The position numbers and the translations under genes were made by a program. A stretch of DNA of 64,000 bases from assembly GCF_009069125.1 (NCBI RefSeq), contig NZ_CP042427.1, positions 372,001 to 436,000 of the forward strand, given 5' to 3'. The notes below the pieces were generated by a model that was given only the letters and a program-made list of their open reading frames with translations, was not told the origin of the DNA and did not search any database. How positions within the stretch are numbered: position 1 is the first letter of the stretch; each line of letters starts with the position of its first letter. Shown piece by piece: positions 1-10,060 of the stretch. Source of the DNA: Buchnera aphidicola (Aphis fabae) (lineage in GTDB: Bacteria; Pseudomonadota; Gammaproteobacteria; Enterobacterales; Enterobacteriaceae).

Positions 1-10
1 AATATTTAAA

Positions 11-1189
11 TTAATTATATAGTTTTTTAGAAAAAATTTTATTAATTGACGTGTATTCACAAACAATTAAATCCATCTCTTGACTATCTATTTGTAAATT
101 AGAAATTTGAGTTAAAGTTTTTCTTATTCCTAATGTTTTTATTAAATTATCAATCTTCAATGATTCTAAATCATTTTTATTTCTATAATATAATGCTGCT
201 GCAATACCTTTGATTAAATTATAATATGATAAATTATATTTTTTTGCTGATAATAACGGTTTTATTAAACGTTCATCTTTAGCTAGTTTTTGTAATGGAT
301 TTCGTGCAATACGCTCAATTTTATCTAATAAAAAAGGATTTTGAAATCGAGTTAAAATTTTATCAATATAAGCAAAATGACTTTTTTGATTGAAATTATA
401 CTTTTTAATCAAAGTTAATCCACTTTCTTTCATTGCACCCTTTACAATATTAATTATGTCTTGATCTTTAATACTTTCATGTATATATATATACTTTTTT
501 ATCCAACCTAAATATGCTGTTATAGCATGACCTGTATTTAATGTTAAAATTTTTCTATCTATAAAAGATGGCAAATTATTACTGATTATCATATCAATAA
601 TTTTAGGTATAGTTCCTTTAAATTGTTTTTTATTAACAATCCATTCTTGAAAATTTTCAGCAATCAAAGATAGTATATTTTTTTCAAAAGAAGATGTTGA
701 TGGTACAATAGTATCAATACTACAATCGATAAAACCAATATATTCATTTAAATATTTATGATATTTAATAGGAATTTGTTTAAAAACAATACCTTTTAAA
801 TAAGAACTGGCTTGAATTTTATTTTCACAAGCAATAATATTTAATGGAATTGTAGATTTTAATTTAATCTTTAATATAATTCCTTTTGCTAAGATAAGTC
901 CAATTTTATTAAGAGAACACGATCCAATTGCCGTTGTAATTAAATTCACGTTAGATATAATATTTAATATATCAGGATTATTTAAATCAACCGCTTGAAA
1001 ATTATTTACATCAATAATTCTTTCATAATTATACCCTACTAACTTTACTTTATATTTTTTATAATAATTTAATGCATCTATTAAATTTTGATTCACATCA
1101 GAAAAAGTCAGATTAACACCAGACTGTAACATTGTTTTTCCAATGAAACCACGACCAATATTTCCAGCGCCAAAATGTAAAACTTTCAT
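11..1189 (-). CDS. mtlD: Mannitol-1-phosphate 5-dehydrogenase
   Basis: Oxidises mannitol-1-phosphate to fructose-6-phosphate with NAD+, in the cytoplasm, after uptake by MtlA. The 392-residue product is close to the E. coli length (382). The N-terminus carries the dinucleotide-binding motif HFGAGNIGRGFIG (residues 5-17), and the central TLNTGHAITAYLG block is typical of the polyol dehydrogenase family. The ATG at 1189 follows an AGGA ribosome site. The gene lies 21 bases downstream of mtlA on the same strand, so the two are almost surely one operon. No mtlR regulator is present beside them. Confidence 0.97.
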   Translation of the reverse strand: MKVLHFGAGNIGRGFIGKTMLQSGVNLTFSDVNQNLIDALNYYKKYKVKLVGYNYERIIDVNNFQAVDLNNPDILNIISNVNLITTAIGSCSLNKIGLILAKGIILKIKLKSTIPLNIIACENKIQASSYLKGIVFKQIPIKYHKYLNEYIGFIDCSIDTIVPSTSSFEKNILSLIAENFQEWIVNKKQFKGTIPKIIDMIISNNLPSFIDRKILTLNTGHAITAYLGWIKKYIYIHESIKDQDIINIVKGAMKESGLTLIKKYNFNQKSHFAYIDKILTRFQNPFLLDKIERIARNPLQKLAKDERLIKPLLSAKKYNLSYYNLIKGIAAALYYRNKNDLESLKIDNLIKTLGIRKTLTQISNLQIDSQEMDLIVCEYTSINKIFSKKLYN

Positions 1190-1210
1190 ACTAAAATCCT
1201 AATTAAATTT

Positions 1211-3103
1211 TTAAATATTAAAATGTAATAAAACCTCTTTTATATTTTTTGTTTTAGATAGTTTAGTAATAATATCTGGATCATCTAATGCATTTGTAAT
1301 CTTACTCACTACCATAATATGTTCATTGTTTTTAGCTGCAATACCAATTACAAGATAAGCTATATCATCAATATTATCTCCAAAACGTACACCTTCTGGA
1401 AACTGACAAAAAATTATTCCAGTTTTTAAAATATTATCTTTTGCTTGTATTGTACCATGTGGTAATGCAACGTGTTCGCCTAACCAAGTAGATGTAATTT
1501 TTTCTCTTTCTAACATTGCATCAATATAATCATCTTTAACATAACCCTGTTCTACTAAATATTTTCCAACTATTTTAATAGCTTGCTCTTTATTATTAGC
1601 AAATTGATTAAGAATAATATTTTTCTCACTTAATTGAAATAATTTTTCTGATTTATTTTTTTTATTAAAATCATTTATTTTAGTTGTATATATTTGATTA
1701 TAAAAATTTTTATTTTTAATTAATTTATTTACTAAAAAATCATAAAAAACATGATCAATAAAGTTTACTAAGGATATGTGTTTAGCATTAGGAGCATATG
1801 TTTTGGCACGAGAAGTTAAATTTTTATGTGTGATTACAATATCAGCATTTTTAGGTATACAACTAATAGAAACATTAGATATAGATATATTCATTAAATT
1901 CTTTTTTCTTATTTTTTCACGTAGAATACTGGCACCTATTGCACTAGATCCCATTCCAGCATCACAAGCAACTACAATAGTATTAATATCTTTAACAAAA
2001 TAATCTAATTTATCATTTTTATAATTTAATGCATTATTGTTAATTATTTTTTTGGATTGCTTAATAAACTTCTTATTTTTACGATTGACTAGTTTTAATA
2101 ATACAATAGCAGTTAAAAAAGAAATAAAAAAAGAAGAAAAAATAGAGAAAATATTAATATAATAAAAATTTTTTTTTGTCATTGCTAAAATGGATAAAAT
2201 AGATCCTGGAGAAACAGCTCCAATTAAACCACCTTGAAAAAAAGTCAGTATAAAAATATTAGTCATACTTCCTAAAATAAGAGATAATAAAAATCTTGGA
2301 TTCATTAAAACATAAGGAAAATAAACTTCATGAACTCCACCTAAAAACTCAATAATCGCAGCTCCTCCAGCAGATTTATAACAATCGCCTTCTCCGAAAA
2401 AAAAACATGCGAGTAATATTCCCAATCCTGGTCCAGGATTAGACTCGATTAAGAAAAATATCGAATTTTTATTTTCTAATATATCTTGAAGACCTAAAGG
2501 AGAAAAAACTCCATGGTTAATTGTATTATTTAAAAAAAATATTTTAGCAGGTTCAACTATAATAGCTATAATTGGCAATAAATTATAATGTATAATTGTC
2601 TTTAATAAATGACTTATTGAACTTGAAGTCCATTCGATACAAGGTCCAATAACAAAAAATGAAGTAATTGTTAAAAATATTCCAATTATTGCAATAGAAA
2701 AATTATTAACTAACATTTCAAATCCATTTTTTATTTTATCTTTCACTAAGATATCAAAATTTTTAATAATCCATCCACCTAAAATTCCCGAGACCATTCC
2801 TCCTAATAACATAGGTATTTTAGCACTTATAATCATACCAATTGTAGTAATACTTCCAATTACACCTCCTCGTTCTCCTCCAACTAAACGACCTCCCGTA
2901 TAACCAATAAGAATAGGTAAGAGATAAAATATAATAGGTGGAATTAATTCTGCCAAAATTTTATTTGGTTTCCAACCTAAGGGCATAAATAATGCGCTCA
3001 TAATACCCCATGCAATAAAAATACTTACATTAGGCATCATTATATTACTTAAAAATTGACCAAAATTCTGTATTTTAAATTTAATTGATTTAAACATATG
3101 CAT
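1211..3103 (-). CDS. mtlA: PTS mannitol transporter, fused EIICBA subunit
   Basis: Imports mannitol through the inner membrane and phosphorylates it using phospho-HPr. The 630 residues match the full three-domain E. coli protein (637): an N-terminal EIIC membrane domain (about 1-340, with [10 protein letters not shown] at the substrate site), an EIIB domain with the phospho-cysteine motif CDAGMGSS near residue 380, and an EIIA domain with the phospho-histidine motif ALPHGT. Nothing is truncated. The start could also be the second in-frame ATG two codons later (3097). It is first in the mtlA-mtlD pair; mannitol is a plausible aphid haemolymph polyol (inference). Confidence 0.97.
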   Translation of the reverse strand: MHMFKSIKFKIQNFGQFLSNIMMPNVSIFIAWGIMSALFMPLGWKPNKILAELIPPIIFYLLPILIGYTGGRLVGGERGGVIGSITTIGMIISAKIPMLLGGMVSGILGGWIIKNFDILVKDKIKNGFEMLVNNFSIAIIGIFLTITSFFVIGPCIEWTSSSISHLLKTIIHYNLLPIIAIIVEPAKIFFLNNTINHGVFSPLGLQDILENKNSIFFLIESNPGPGLGILLACFFFGEGDCYKSAGGAAIIEFLGGVHEVYFPYVLMNPRFLLSLILGSMTNIFILTFFQGGLIGAVSPGSILSILAMTKKNFYYINIFSIFSSFFISFLTAIVLLKLVNRKNKKFIKQSKKIINNNALNYKNDKLDYFVKDINTIVVACDAGMGSSAIGASILREKIRKKNLMNISISNVSISCIPKNADIVITHKNLTSRAKTYAPNAKHISLVNFIDHVFYDFLVNKLIKNKNFYNQIYTTKINDFNKKNKSEKLFQLSEKNIILNQFANNKEQAIKIVGKYLVEQGYVKDDYIDAMLEREKITSTWLGEHVALPHGTIQAKDNILKTGIIFCQFPEGVRFGDNIDDIAYLVIGIAAKNNEHIMVVSKITNALDDPDIITKLSKTKNIKEVLLHFNI

Positions 3104-3190
3104 TACTCATAAGTTAAAAAACACATTCAGTCAAGTAATAATACAAATTACATAATAAATGATGATTTAACATGTAATGTAAAATACAAT

Positions 3191-3214
3191 ATTAATTATT
3201 TTAAAATAATTAAT
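3191..3214. terminator. Perfect 24-bp palindrome between pgi and mtlA
   Basis: The 24 bases read the same on both strands and lie just past the pgi stop codon and upstream of mtlA. A hairpin here could end pgi transcription on the minus strand. It is entirely A and T, so the stem would be weak and an operator role cannot be excluded. Confidence 0.45.
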
Positions 3215-3222
3215 TAAATATT

Positions 3223-4881
3223 TTATTTATGAAAAGACTTATAAAAACTTATTAAACCTTGTGTAGAAGAGTCTAAAACTTGATCATTTTCTATATTAGA
3301 AAAATTTTTATAAATATTTTTAGCTAAAATTTTTCCTAATTCTACACCCCATTGATCAAAACTAAAAATATTTAATAAATGACCTTGTACAAAAATTTTA
3401 TGCTCATATAAAGCAATCAATGCACCTAAATTATAAGGTGTGATTTTTCGTATTAAAATAGAATTTGTCGGTTGATTTCCTATACACTCTTTAAATAAAA
3501 AATTTTTATCTATTTGGTTGAAATTTTTTATATTTTTTTTAAAAAACGTTGATTCTTTTGCAAAAGATTTTTCTGCAGTTCCAAAAGCCAGTGCTTTAGT
3601 TTGAGCTAGAAAATTACATATTAGTTTTATATGATGATTTTTTAAATGATTATGCGAAATAATAGGAACAATAAAATCACTTGGAATTAATTTAGTACCT
3701 TGATGTATTAATTGAAAAAAAGCATGTTGACCATTAGTTCCTGGTTCTCCCCAAATAATAGGTCCAGTTTGATAAGATATCTTTTGGCCTTTTTTATCTA
3801 CTGATTTACCATTAGATTCCATATTAGATTGTTGAAAATAAGCTGAAAATCTATGCATATATTGATCATATGGAAATATTGCTTCTGTTTCAGAACCAAA
3901 AAAATTAGCATACCAAATACTAATAAGCGCTAATATTATCGGTATATTTTTTTTGTACTCTGAATTATAAAAATGGTTATCCATAGAATGAGCGCCATTC
4001 AAAAACTTTTCAAAATTTTTAAATCCAATAGATAAAATAATAGATAATCCTGCAGAAGACCATAATGAAAAACGACCACCAACCCAATCCCAAAATTGAA
4101 AAATATTTTTTATATTAATACCAAAATCTAATGCATTTTGTATATTAGCTGATAAAGCAAAAAAATGTTTATCCAAACTAGATTTATCTTTAGAATATCT
4201 TAAAAACCATATTTTTGAGCTATTTGCATTAGTTATTGTTTCTTCTGTAGTAAATGTTTTAGAAGCTATTAAAAAAATAGTTGTTTCAGGATTAATTTTT
4301 TTTAACACCTCAGCAAGATGAGTACCATCTATATTTGAAACATAATGTATATTCAAATGATTTTTATATGGACGTAATGCTTCTGTAACCATATACGGAC
4401 CTAAATCAGAGCCTCCAATTCCTATATTGATAATATCTGAAATGGATTTTCCAGTGTAACCTTTCCATTTTCCAGTAATTACTGACTCTGAAAAATCTTT
4501 CATTTTTTTTAATACATGATTAACTTCAAACATAATATTATAATTATCTACAAAAATAGGAGAATTTTGTCTATTACGCAAAGCAATATGCAGTACAGAT
4601 CGGTTTTCTGTTTCATTTATTTTTTCTCCAGAAAACATTGATTGAATTGCTTGTTTAACATTCATTTCTTGAGCTAAATCTAATAAATATTTTAAAGTAT
4701 TTTCAGTGATACGATTTTTTGAAAAATCAACTAATATTTCATTTTCAAAATAAATGGAGAATTTTTTAAATCGATTAGAATCTAATAAAAAAAGATCTCT
4801 TAAATGTACATTTTTCATTATATCAAAATGATTTTTTAAAATATTCCAAGATCTAGTTTGCATAAGATTAACGTATTTCAT
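3223..4881 (-). CDS. pgi: Glucose-6-phosphate isomerase
   Basis: Interconverts glucose-6-phosphate and fructose-6-phosphate in glycolysis, in the cytoplasm. At 552 residues it matches the family's usual size (E. coli 549). Family signatures are visible: [12 protein letters not shown] around residue 150, SKTFTTEET in the phosphate-binding loop, the [11 protein letters not shown] motif, the catalytic stretch [13 protein letters not shown], and the C-terminal [10 protein letters not shown]. It is divergent from orn across a 171-base gap and codirectional with mtlA downstream. MtlD, next door, makes the same product, fructose-6-phosphate. Confidence 0.98.
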   Translation of the reverse strand: MKYVNLMQTRSWNILKNHFDIMKNVHLRDLFLLDSNRFKKFSIYFENEILVDFSKNRITENTLKYLLDLAQEMNVKQAIQSMFSGEKINETENRSVLHIALRNRQNSPIFVDNYNIMFEVNHVLKKMKDFSESVITGKWKGYTGKSISDIINIGIGGSDLGPYMVTEALRPYKNHLNIHYVSNIDGTHLAEVLKKINPETTIFLIASKTFTTEETITNANSSKIWFLRYSKDKSSLDKHFFALSANIQNALDFGINIKNIFQFWDWVGGRFSLWSSAGLSIILSIGFKNFEKFLNGAHSMDNHFYNSEYKKNIPIILALISIWYANFFGSETEAIFPYDQYMHRFSAYFQQSNMESNGKSVDKKGQKISYQTGPIIWGEPGTNGQHAFFQLIHQGTKLIPSDFIVPIISHNHLKNHHIKLICNFLAQTKALAFGTAEKSFAKESTFFKKNIKNFNQIDKNFLFKECIGNQPTNSILIRKITPYNLGALIALYEHKIFVQGHLLNIFSFDQWGVELGKILAKNIYKNFSNIENDQVLDSSTQGLISFYKSFHK

Positions 4882-5052
4882 TTAAATAATCTCTTAAATT
4901 TTATACATATTTACTTATTATACTATAATGTTTTAAGTATCTAATATCTATTAAAAATAAATTTTTAAAATATTTTTGAAGATTTTTGATCTTTTAAAAA
5001 CAAAAAAATGTTATACAATAAAATATAGTTTATATATTAGATAAAACACTTT

Positions 5053-5594
5053 ATGAAATTTAACAATAAAAATTTAATTTGGATTGATTTGGAAATGACA
5101 GGACTAAATCCTAAAATTCATCGAATTATTGAAATAGCTACTTTAATTACAGATACAAAATTAAATATAATTTCAAAAGGACCAGTTATTGCTATTCATC
5201 AAGCAGAAAAACACATGTTGCTGATGAATGAGTGGAATCAAAAAACTCATATGCATACTGGATTAATTGAAAGAGTTAAAAAAAGTAATTATAATGAATC
5301 TAGAGCTGAGTCTAAAACTATATTTTTTTTAAAACAATGGGTTCCTATAAAATCATCTCCTATATGTGGAAATAGTATCTATCAAGATCGAAAATTTTTA
5401 GATCAGTATATGCCAAATTTAGAAAATTATTTTCATTATCGTTGTATTGATGTTAGTACTATCAAAGAATTAGCAGCACGTTGGCATCCTCAGATAAAAA
5501 AATTTAAAAAAAAAAAAATCATACTGCTTTAGACGATATAAAAGAATCAATAATGGAATTGAATTTTTATAAAAAAATTTTTTTTGATATTTAA
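5053..5594 (+). CDS. orn: Oligoribonuclease, interrupted by a one-base poly(A) frameshift
   Basis: Orn degrades 2-5 nucleotide RNAs to mononucleotides and is essential in E. coli. The first frame (5053-5532) gives the start of the DEDDh fold, including IDLEMTGL (residues 11-18) and [13 protein letters not shown]. It then ends in missense after a run of 13 A (5506-5518). The frame starting at CAT 5520 continues the family sequence: [10 protein letters not shown], then a stop at 5592-5594. One extra A restores a 180-residue protein (E. coli 181). The catalytic histidine and last aspartate lie beyond the shift, so the unrescued product should be inactive. I therefore infer transcriptional slippage or a sequencing error rather than gene death. 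Confidence 0.9.
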
Positions 5595-5651
5595 TCAAAC
5601 TAAAAAATTTTATAAAAAATTAATATAAAATAACTTTTTTAAAAGTAAAGC

Positions 5652-5680
5652 TTGATTAATAACCTTTCTCTATATAAAAT
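5652..5680 (+). promoter_or_regulatory. Sigma-70 promoter of tRNA-Gly
   Basis: A -35 box TTGATT (5652-5657) and a -10 box TAAAAT (5675-5680) are separated by 17 bases, placing the start about 25 bases before the tRNA. In such AT-rich DNA chance matches are common, but the spacing and position fit. Confidence 0.5.
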
Positions 5681-5711
5681 ATATAGAAAATTTAAAAGTA
5701 TTTTAAATTAT

Positions 5712-5787
5712 GCGGGAATAGCTCAGCTGGTAGAGCACAACCTTGCCAAGGTTGGGGTCGCGAGTTCGAATCTCGTTTCCCGCTCCA
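5712..5787 (+). tRNA. glyV: tRNA-Gly (GCC)
   Basis: The 76 bases fold as a standard cloverleaf. The acceptor arms GCGGGAA and TTCCCGC pair, the D-arm reads GCTCAGCTGGTAGAGC, the anticodon loop has GCC between CCTT and AAGG, and the T-arm contains GTTCGAATC. The CCA end is encoded, unlike most other tRNAs in this window. The E. coli locus name is inferred; several identical glycine tRNA genes exist there. Confidence 0.97.
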
Positions 5788-5836
5788 AACTAGAATTTAT
5801 TAAAATGAATATTTGCTAAAAAATTAAGGAAAATTC

Positions 5837-6680
5837 ATGATTTCTTATTATTCTTATAAATGGATCATATTAGCTTTTTTATTAATTAGTTTTCAAGTTA
5901 AAGTTCAGGAAAATATTAATAAAATAATATTCGTTGAAAAAAAAAATAGTTTTTTCCAATAAATTTAAAAACGAACTAATTAAAAAAACAAAGAAAATTA
6001 CTATATTAATAGATGCAGGACATGGTGGACAAGATCCAGGATCGATTGGACATAAAGGACTAAAAGAAAAAGAAATAACCTTAAAAATTGCTATTAAACT
6101 AAAAAAATTATTAGATAATAATAAACTATTCCATGCTGTTTTAACACGTAATAATGACTCTGATCTATCTTTAAAAAACAGAAAAAATTTTTTAAAACAT
6201 AAAAATCCAAGTTTATTACTATCAATTCACGTAGATTCTTCAAAACAATCATACGTATCAGGAATATCAATTTGGATTGTTTCAAAAAATAGAATGCATC
6301 GTGAAATTAATAACATTATAAAAAACAAAAAAGAAAAAATTTATTTTTCTAAAAGTATTTCAGATCTATTTAAAAACAATAAAAATGATGTAGATTTAAA
6401 AAAAACAATTCTTGATTTACAATTCAATAATTTTCAAACTATGGAAATTAAATTATCAAATTATATATTCCAAGAATTTAAAAAAATTACAAAAGTAAAT
6501 AAAGAACAACCAAATTATGCTAGTTTAGAAATATTAAGTTCTATAAATACACCGTCTATTTTAATTGAAACTGGATTTATTACAAATTTTTCAGAAGAAA
6601 GAAAATTAAAAACAATTTCCTATCAGAAAAATATAGCTAATGCTATTTATGTTGCATTAAAAAATTATTTCCAAAATTAA
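5837..6680 (+). CDS. amiB: N-acetylmuramoyl-L-alanine amidase, poly(A)-frameshifted
   Basis: Cleaves septal peptidoglycan in the periplasm during cell separation. ATG 5837 opens a signal-peptide-like start (MISYYSYKWIILAFLLIS), but the frame meets a stop at 5960-5962. A run of 10 A at 5937-5946 leads in another frame into the amidase domain. Removing one A joins them into a 280-residue protein. The zinc and catalytic residues are present: His in IDAGHGGQDPG, Glu in KGLKEKEITL, His in SIHVDSS, Glu in LIETGFIT. It lacks the AMIN and LysM regions of E. coli AmiB. A TTG inside the A-tract region (5934) could start a cytoplasmic amidase, which would be useless. AmiB versus AmiC assignment rests on general resemblance. 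Confidence 0.85.
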
Positions 6681-6744
6681 TCTACATCTTGTTTTTTAAA
6701 AAAAATTGAATAAAATAATTAAAATAGTTTTTAAATAGAATATC

Positions 6745-6780
6745 TTTTAAGCATCAAAATATCATTTAAGATGCTTAAAA
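6745..6780. terminator. Bidirectional hairpin between amiB and rpmE
   Basis: Arms TTTTAAGCATC (6745-6755) and GATGCTTAAAA (6770-6780) pair perfectly over 11 bp around a 14-base loop. The stem is flanked by A/T runs and sits between two convergent genes, so it can serve both. Confidence 0.75.
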
Positions 6781-6832
6781 TAAAAATTATTTTTTAGATT
6801 ATAAATAAAAAAAAATACTTTTATATCGTTTC

Positions 6833-7039
6833 TTATTTGGTCATTTTAAAACGTTTTTTAAATCTTTCAACACGTCCTCCAGTATCAATAATTCTTTGTT
6901 TTCCAGTATAAAACGGATGACATTTTGCACATATATCTAGATTTAGATTATGATTAACAGTTGAAAAAATTTCAATTATATTTCCACATGAACAAGTAGC
7001 TGTTATCTGAGAATAATAAGGATGTATTTTTTTTTTCAT
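6833..7039 (-). CDS. rpmE: 50S ribosomal protein L31
   Basis: Large-subunit ribosomal protein at the subunit interface. The 68 residues match the zinc-binding (C+) form: Cys16, Cys18, Cys37 and Cys40, followed by HPFYTGKQ, the L31 signature. The ATG at 7039 sits behind a purine stretch (AGGAAAATT on the coding strand). As in E. coli, it lies close to ftsN and hslVU and points the opposite way. With the C+ type retained, its stability would depend on zinc. Confidence 0.97.
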   Translation of the reverse strand: MKKKIHPYYSQITATCSCGNIIEIFSTVNHNLNLDICAKCHPFYTGKQRIIDTGGRVERFKKRFKMTK

Positions 7040-7134
7040 AGAAAATTTTCCTAAATTTGTTAAAAATATTTATTGTATTATACAATTATTAGTATATTAA
7101 TTATTAATTTTTTCAAAAAATAAAAAATAAAAAT

Positions 7135-7380
7135 ATGTATAAAAATCAAAATAAAATTAATTCAATGTATTTTAAAAAAAAAAAAATTAAATTTAATAAA
7201 TATAATGTATTTACTATCCTATTAGTAATAATTATTTCTTTAATTTTTTTCAATATATTTTTAAAGAAAACAAATAATACACAAAAAAAAATATTTCTTC
7301 AAAAAAAAGAAGACGAAAATATATTACCTGCTAAACCAAAGGAAAGATGGAAATACATTAAAAAATTAGAAAATTTATAA
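7135..7380 (+). CDS. ftsN: Miniature cell division protein FtsN
   Basis: FtsN activates septal wall synthesis in the divisome. This 81-residue protein has a lysine-rich cytoplasmic start, one membrane segment (about residues 25-44), and the tail LPAKPKERWKYIKKLENL, which matches the essential E domain of E. coli FtsN (LPPKPEERWRYIKELESR). The long linker and the C-terminal SPOR domain of the 319-residue E. coli protein are absent. The position upstream of hslV matches E. coli ftsN-hslV-hslU and supports the call. A 13-A tract (7174-7186) lies in frame near the start, so slippage could also affect this gene. The second ATG at 7165 is a possible start. Confidence 0.85.
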   Translation: MYKNQNKINSMYFKKKKIKFNKYNVFTILLVIIISLIFFNIFLKKTNNTQKKIFLQKKEDENILPAKPKERWKYIKKLENL

Positions 7381-7408
7381 AATAAATACTTTTAAAAAAA
7401 TATTTATT
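7381..7408 (+). terminator. Weak hairpin after ftsN
   Basis: AATAAATA and TATTTATT pair over 8 bp around a 12-base loop directly after the ftsN stop. The stem is all A/T, so termination strength is doubtful. Confidence 0.3.
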
Positions 7409-7542
7409 TAATAAAATACATTATTCTTAAATTTTAATTAATTAAAAAATTTAAATTAATTACTGAATTAGAATAAAATTTAATTTTTATAAAAAATTTA
7501 TATGTTTCTAAATAAAAACGTTATTTTTAAGAGGTTTTTCTT

Positions 7543-8073
7543 GTGACCACAATACTAAGTGTAAGATTAAAAAATAAAGTAGTAATCGGAGGTGATGGAC
7601 AAGCAACTTTAGGCAATACTATTATGAAAAGTAATGTCAAAAAAATTAGAACTCTTTATCATGAAAAAGTAATTGCCGGTTTTGCAGGAGGAACTGCAGA
7701 CGCTTTTACTTTATTTGATATGTTTGAAAAAAAATTATCTATATATCAAGGTCAATTACAACGATCAGCTATTGAATTAGCAAAAGATTGGAGATCTGAT
7801 AAAATGCTGAGAAAATTAGAAGCTTTATTAGCAGTTGCTGATAAAAATACTTCATTAATTATTACTGGAAATGGAGATGTAATACAGCCTGAAGATGATT
7901 TAATTGCAATCGGATCAGGAGGGTCTTATGCTCAATCAGCTGCTCGTGCATTAATAGAAAATACCAATCTTAATGCTAAAAAAATAGTAGAAAAATCACT
8001 TAACATTGCTGCAAATATTTGTATATATACCAATCATATTTTTACCATAAAAGAACTACTTTCAGAAAAGTAA
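7543..8073 (+). CDS. hslV: ATP-dependent protease peptidase subunit HslV
   Basis: Proteasome-like peptidase that forms a double hexamer and works with the HslU unfoldase. After Met removal the catalytic threonine is first (MTTILSV); the product has 176 residues, the same as E. coli. [14 protein letters not shown] near residue 125 is a family block. The start is GTG at 7543, preceded by AAGAGG. It is followed 11 bases later by hslU. In the 162-base gap upstream I see no sigma-32-like CTTGAA/CCC pair, although E. coli hslVU is heat-shock controlled. Confidence 0.97.
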   Translation: MTTILSVRLKNKVVIGGDGQATLGNTIMKSNVKKIRTLYHEKVIAGFAGGTADAFTLFDMFEKKLSIYQGQLQRSAIELAKDWRSDKMLRKLEALLAVADKNTSLIITGNGDVIQPEDDLIAIGSGGSYAQSAARALIENTNLNAKKIVEKSLNIAANICIYTNHIFTIKELLSEK

Positions 8074-8084
8074 GGATTATTTAT

Positions 8085-9416
8085 ATGTCTGAAATGACTC
8101 CTCCTCAAATTGTTGCTGAACTTGATAAATTTATTGTTGGTCAAGAAAAAGCAAAAAAAGCCGTATCTATTGCATTAAGAAATCGTTGGCGTAGAATGCA
8201 ATTAAATGATGAATTAAGACAAGAAATTACACCTAAAAATATTTTAATGATTGGTCCTACTGGAGTTGGAAAAACAGAAATCGCTAGAAGATTGGCTAAA
8301 TTAGCTAATTCTCCATTTATTAAAGTAGAAGCAACTAAATTCACTGAAGTAGGATATGTAGGGAAAGAAGTAGATTCAATTATTAGAGATTTAACAGATG
8401 CTGCTATAAAAATGATTAGAATTAAAAACATTGAAAAAAATAAAGTTAGGGTAGAAGAAATCGTTGAGGAAAGAATATTAGATATTTTAGTTCCAAGACC
8501 TAAAAATAATTGGACAGAAAACGAAAAAAATGAAAGTCTTTTAAATACTTTACAGATATTTCGTAAAAAATTAAGAGAAGGTGTTCTTGATAATAAGGAA
8601 ATCGAGATTAATTTATTAGCCACTACTATGGGTGTTGAAATTATGGCTCCTCCTGGTATGGAAGAACTAACAAATCAATTACAATCTTTATTTCAAAATT
8701 TAAGTGGTCATAAAAAAAATACAAGAAGACTCAAAATTAAAGATGCAATTTTATTACTTAAAGAAGAAGAAGCTGCAAAATTAGTGAATCCAGAAGATAT
8801 AAAAAAAGAAGCTATAAATGCAGTCGAACAAAACGGCATAGTATTTATTGATGAAATTGATAAAATATGCAAACGAAGTGATGTGTCCGGTCCAGATATT
8901 TCAAGAGAAGGTGTACAAAGGGATTTACTGCCATTAATTGAAGGTTGTACTGTATCTACTAAATATGGTATGGTAAAAACAGATCATATTTTATTTATTA
9001 CATCTGGTGCATTTCAAACATCTACACCTTCCGATTTGATACCTGAATTACAAGGTCGACTTCCAATTAAAGTAGAATTAAAAGCATTAACAATAGATGA
9101 TTTTGAAAAAATACTTACTGAACCTACCGCAGCAATTACAACTCAATATACAGCACTGATGAAAACAGAAGGAGTATATATAAAATTTACAAAAGAAGGA
9201 ATTAGAAATATTGCAGAAGCAGCATGGAAAGTTAACGAATCTATGGAAAATATAGGAGCTCGTAGATTACATACAATATTAGAAAAATTAATGGAAGATA
9301 TTTCATTTAATGCTAGTAATAATAGTGGGAATACAATTAAAATAGATTCACAGTACGTTGCAAAACATTTAGATCAGTTAATATCTAATGAAGATCTTAG
9401 TCGTTTTATTTTATAA
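8085..9416 (+). CDS. hslU: ATP-dependent protease ATPase subunit HslU
   Basis: AAA+ unfoldase that feeds proteins to HslV. The 443 residues equal the E. coli length. The Walker A motif GPTGVGKTE lies near residue 57, the pore loop GYVGKEV near 90, Walker [10 protein letters not shown] near 250, and sensor 2 GARRLHT near 390; the C-terminal tail docks into HslV. I chose ATG 8085 ([10 protein letters not shown]) over an in-frame ATG at 8019 because it matches the E. coli start and has AAGGA upstream; the longer reading would overlap hslV. Confidence 0.97.
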   Translation: MSEMTPPQIVAELDKFIVGQEKAKKAVSIALRNRWRRMQLNDELRQEITPKNILMIGPTGVGKTEIARRLAKLANSPFIKVEATKFTEVGYVGKEVDSIIRDLTDAAIKMIRIKNIEKNKVRVEEIVEERILDILVPRPKNNWTENEKNESLLNTLQIFRKKLREGVLDNKEIEINLLATTMGVEIMAPPGMEELTNQLQSLFQNLSGHKKNTRRLKIKDAILLLKEEEAAKLVNPEDIKKEAINAVEQNGIVFIDEIDKICKRSDVSGPDISREGVQRDLLPLIEGCTVSTKYGMVKTDHILFITSGAFQTSTPSDLIPELQGRLPIKVELKALTIDDFEKILTEPTAAITTQYTALMKTEGVYIKFTKEGIRNIAEAAWKVNESMENIGARRLHTILEKLMEDISFNASNNSGNTIKIDSQYVAKHLDQLISNEDLSRFIL

Positions 9417-9423
9417 AATAATT

Positions 9424-9470
9424 AAAATATTTATCCATTAAAAATAAGCTCAAATGGATGAATATTTTTT
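9424..9470 (+). terminator. Intrinsic terminator of hslVU
   Basis: The stem of TTTATCCATT (9430-9439) and AATGGATGAA (9453-9462) extends by six A/T pairs at its base, has one G-U pair, and runs into a T-rich tail. It lies directly downstream of the hslU stop. Confidence 0.75.
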
Positions 9471-9588
9471 ATTTATTAATTAATATTTACAAAAATATTA
9501 TATATAAATTAATAAACTTTTTAAATCTTAAAGGTATTATTTAAATTAAATAATTAAAATATATTTTATAAATAAAAAATAGTTTTTT

Positions 9589-9998
9589 ATATCTTATCGT
9601 TTATTTTATATCTTTCCAAAAATTTATTATAATAGTATTGTTCAAATAGATTCAATCAAATTGATAAAATATTTAGTAATTTAACAGGAGAAAAATCACT
9701 ATTAGATAAACCACTATACAATCTTATTTAAATTAATAAAAAATACAGATTAATGTTAAATATTTTTTGATATTAAAAAAAAGAATTATATATTTGTTTA
9801 TAATGATTAAATTATAGTTTAAAAATAAATAAAAATCATGAGAAAACAAATAAATATTTACATAAATATATTTTATTTAGTAATTTTGATTATAAGATAC
9901 AAGAAAATAAATCAAATTTATCTTTGATTTGATTAGAATTACATTTTAAATGTAACATTCTAGATAGAATAAAAACCTAAAAAATATCCATTAATATC
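9589..9998 (+). pseudogene. ibpA: Decayed small heat-shock protein gene (IbpA relic)
   Basis: This gap between hslU and fpr keeps a readable ghost of an IbpA-type alpha-crystallin protein. The start codon is now ATA (9589), followed by SYR. After a one-base shift near 9640, the frame from 9642 reads SNRFNQIDKIFSNLTGEK, then LYNLI, a stop at 9729 in place of a residue, then INKKYRLMLNI. E. coli IbpA has YN...DENHYRIAIAV at the same place. Further along, EKTNKYLHKYILFSNF aligns with EKERTYLYQGIAERNF, and KISIN with the C-terminal RRIEIN. From 9642 on there is no further net frameshift, but stops occur at 9729, 9768, 9774, 9801, 9804, 9930 and 9978. It cannot make the protein. Confidence 0.85.
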
Positions 9999-10060
9999 TC
10001 TAATAATATAAAAATTAAAAATAAATAAAATATAAGTAATGTTCAAAAATAAAAAATTTT

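Noticed and set aside
6094-6285. 63-codon minus-strand frame in amiB
   Set aside because: Antisense to the conserved amidase domain; low complexity.
5934-6680. amiB as a complete gene starting at TTG 5934
   Set aside because: It would lack any signal peptide for a periplasmic enzyme, and the ATG-started leader in the other frame encodes one just upstream of a poly(A) run.
8141-8623. 160-codon open frame on the minus strand inside hslU
   Set aside because: Fully antisense to a highly conserved gene; rich in Ser/Leu/Ile as expected from the complement of AT-rich coding DNA, with no ribosome site or family resemblance.
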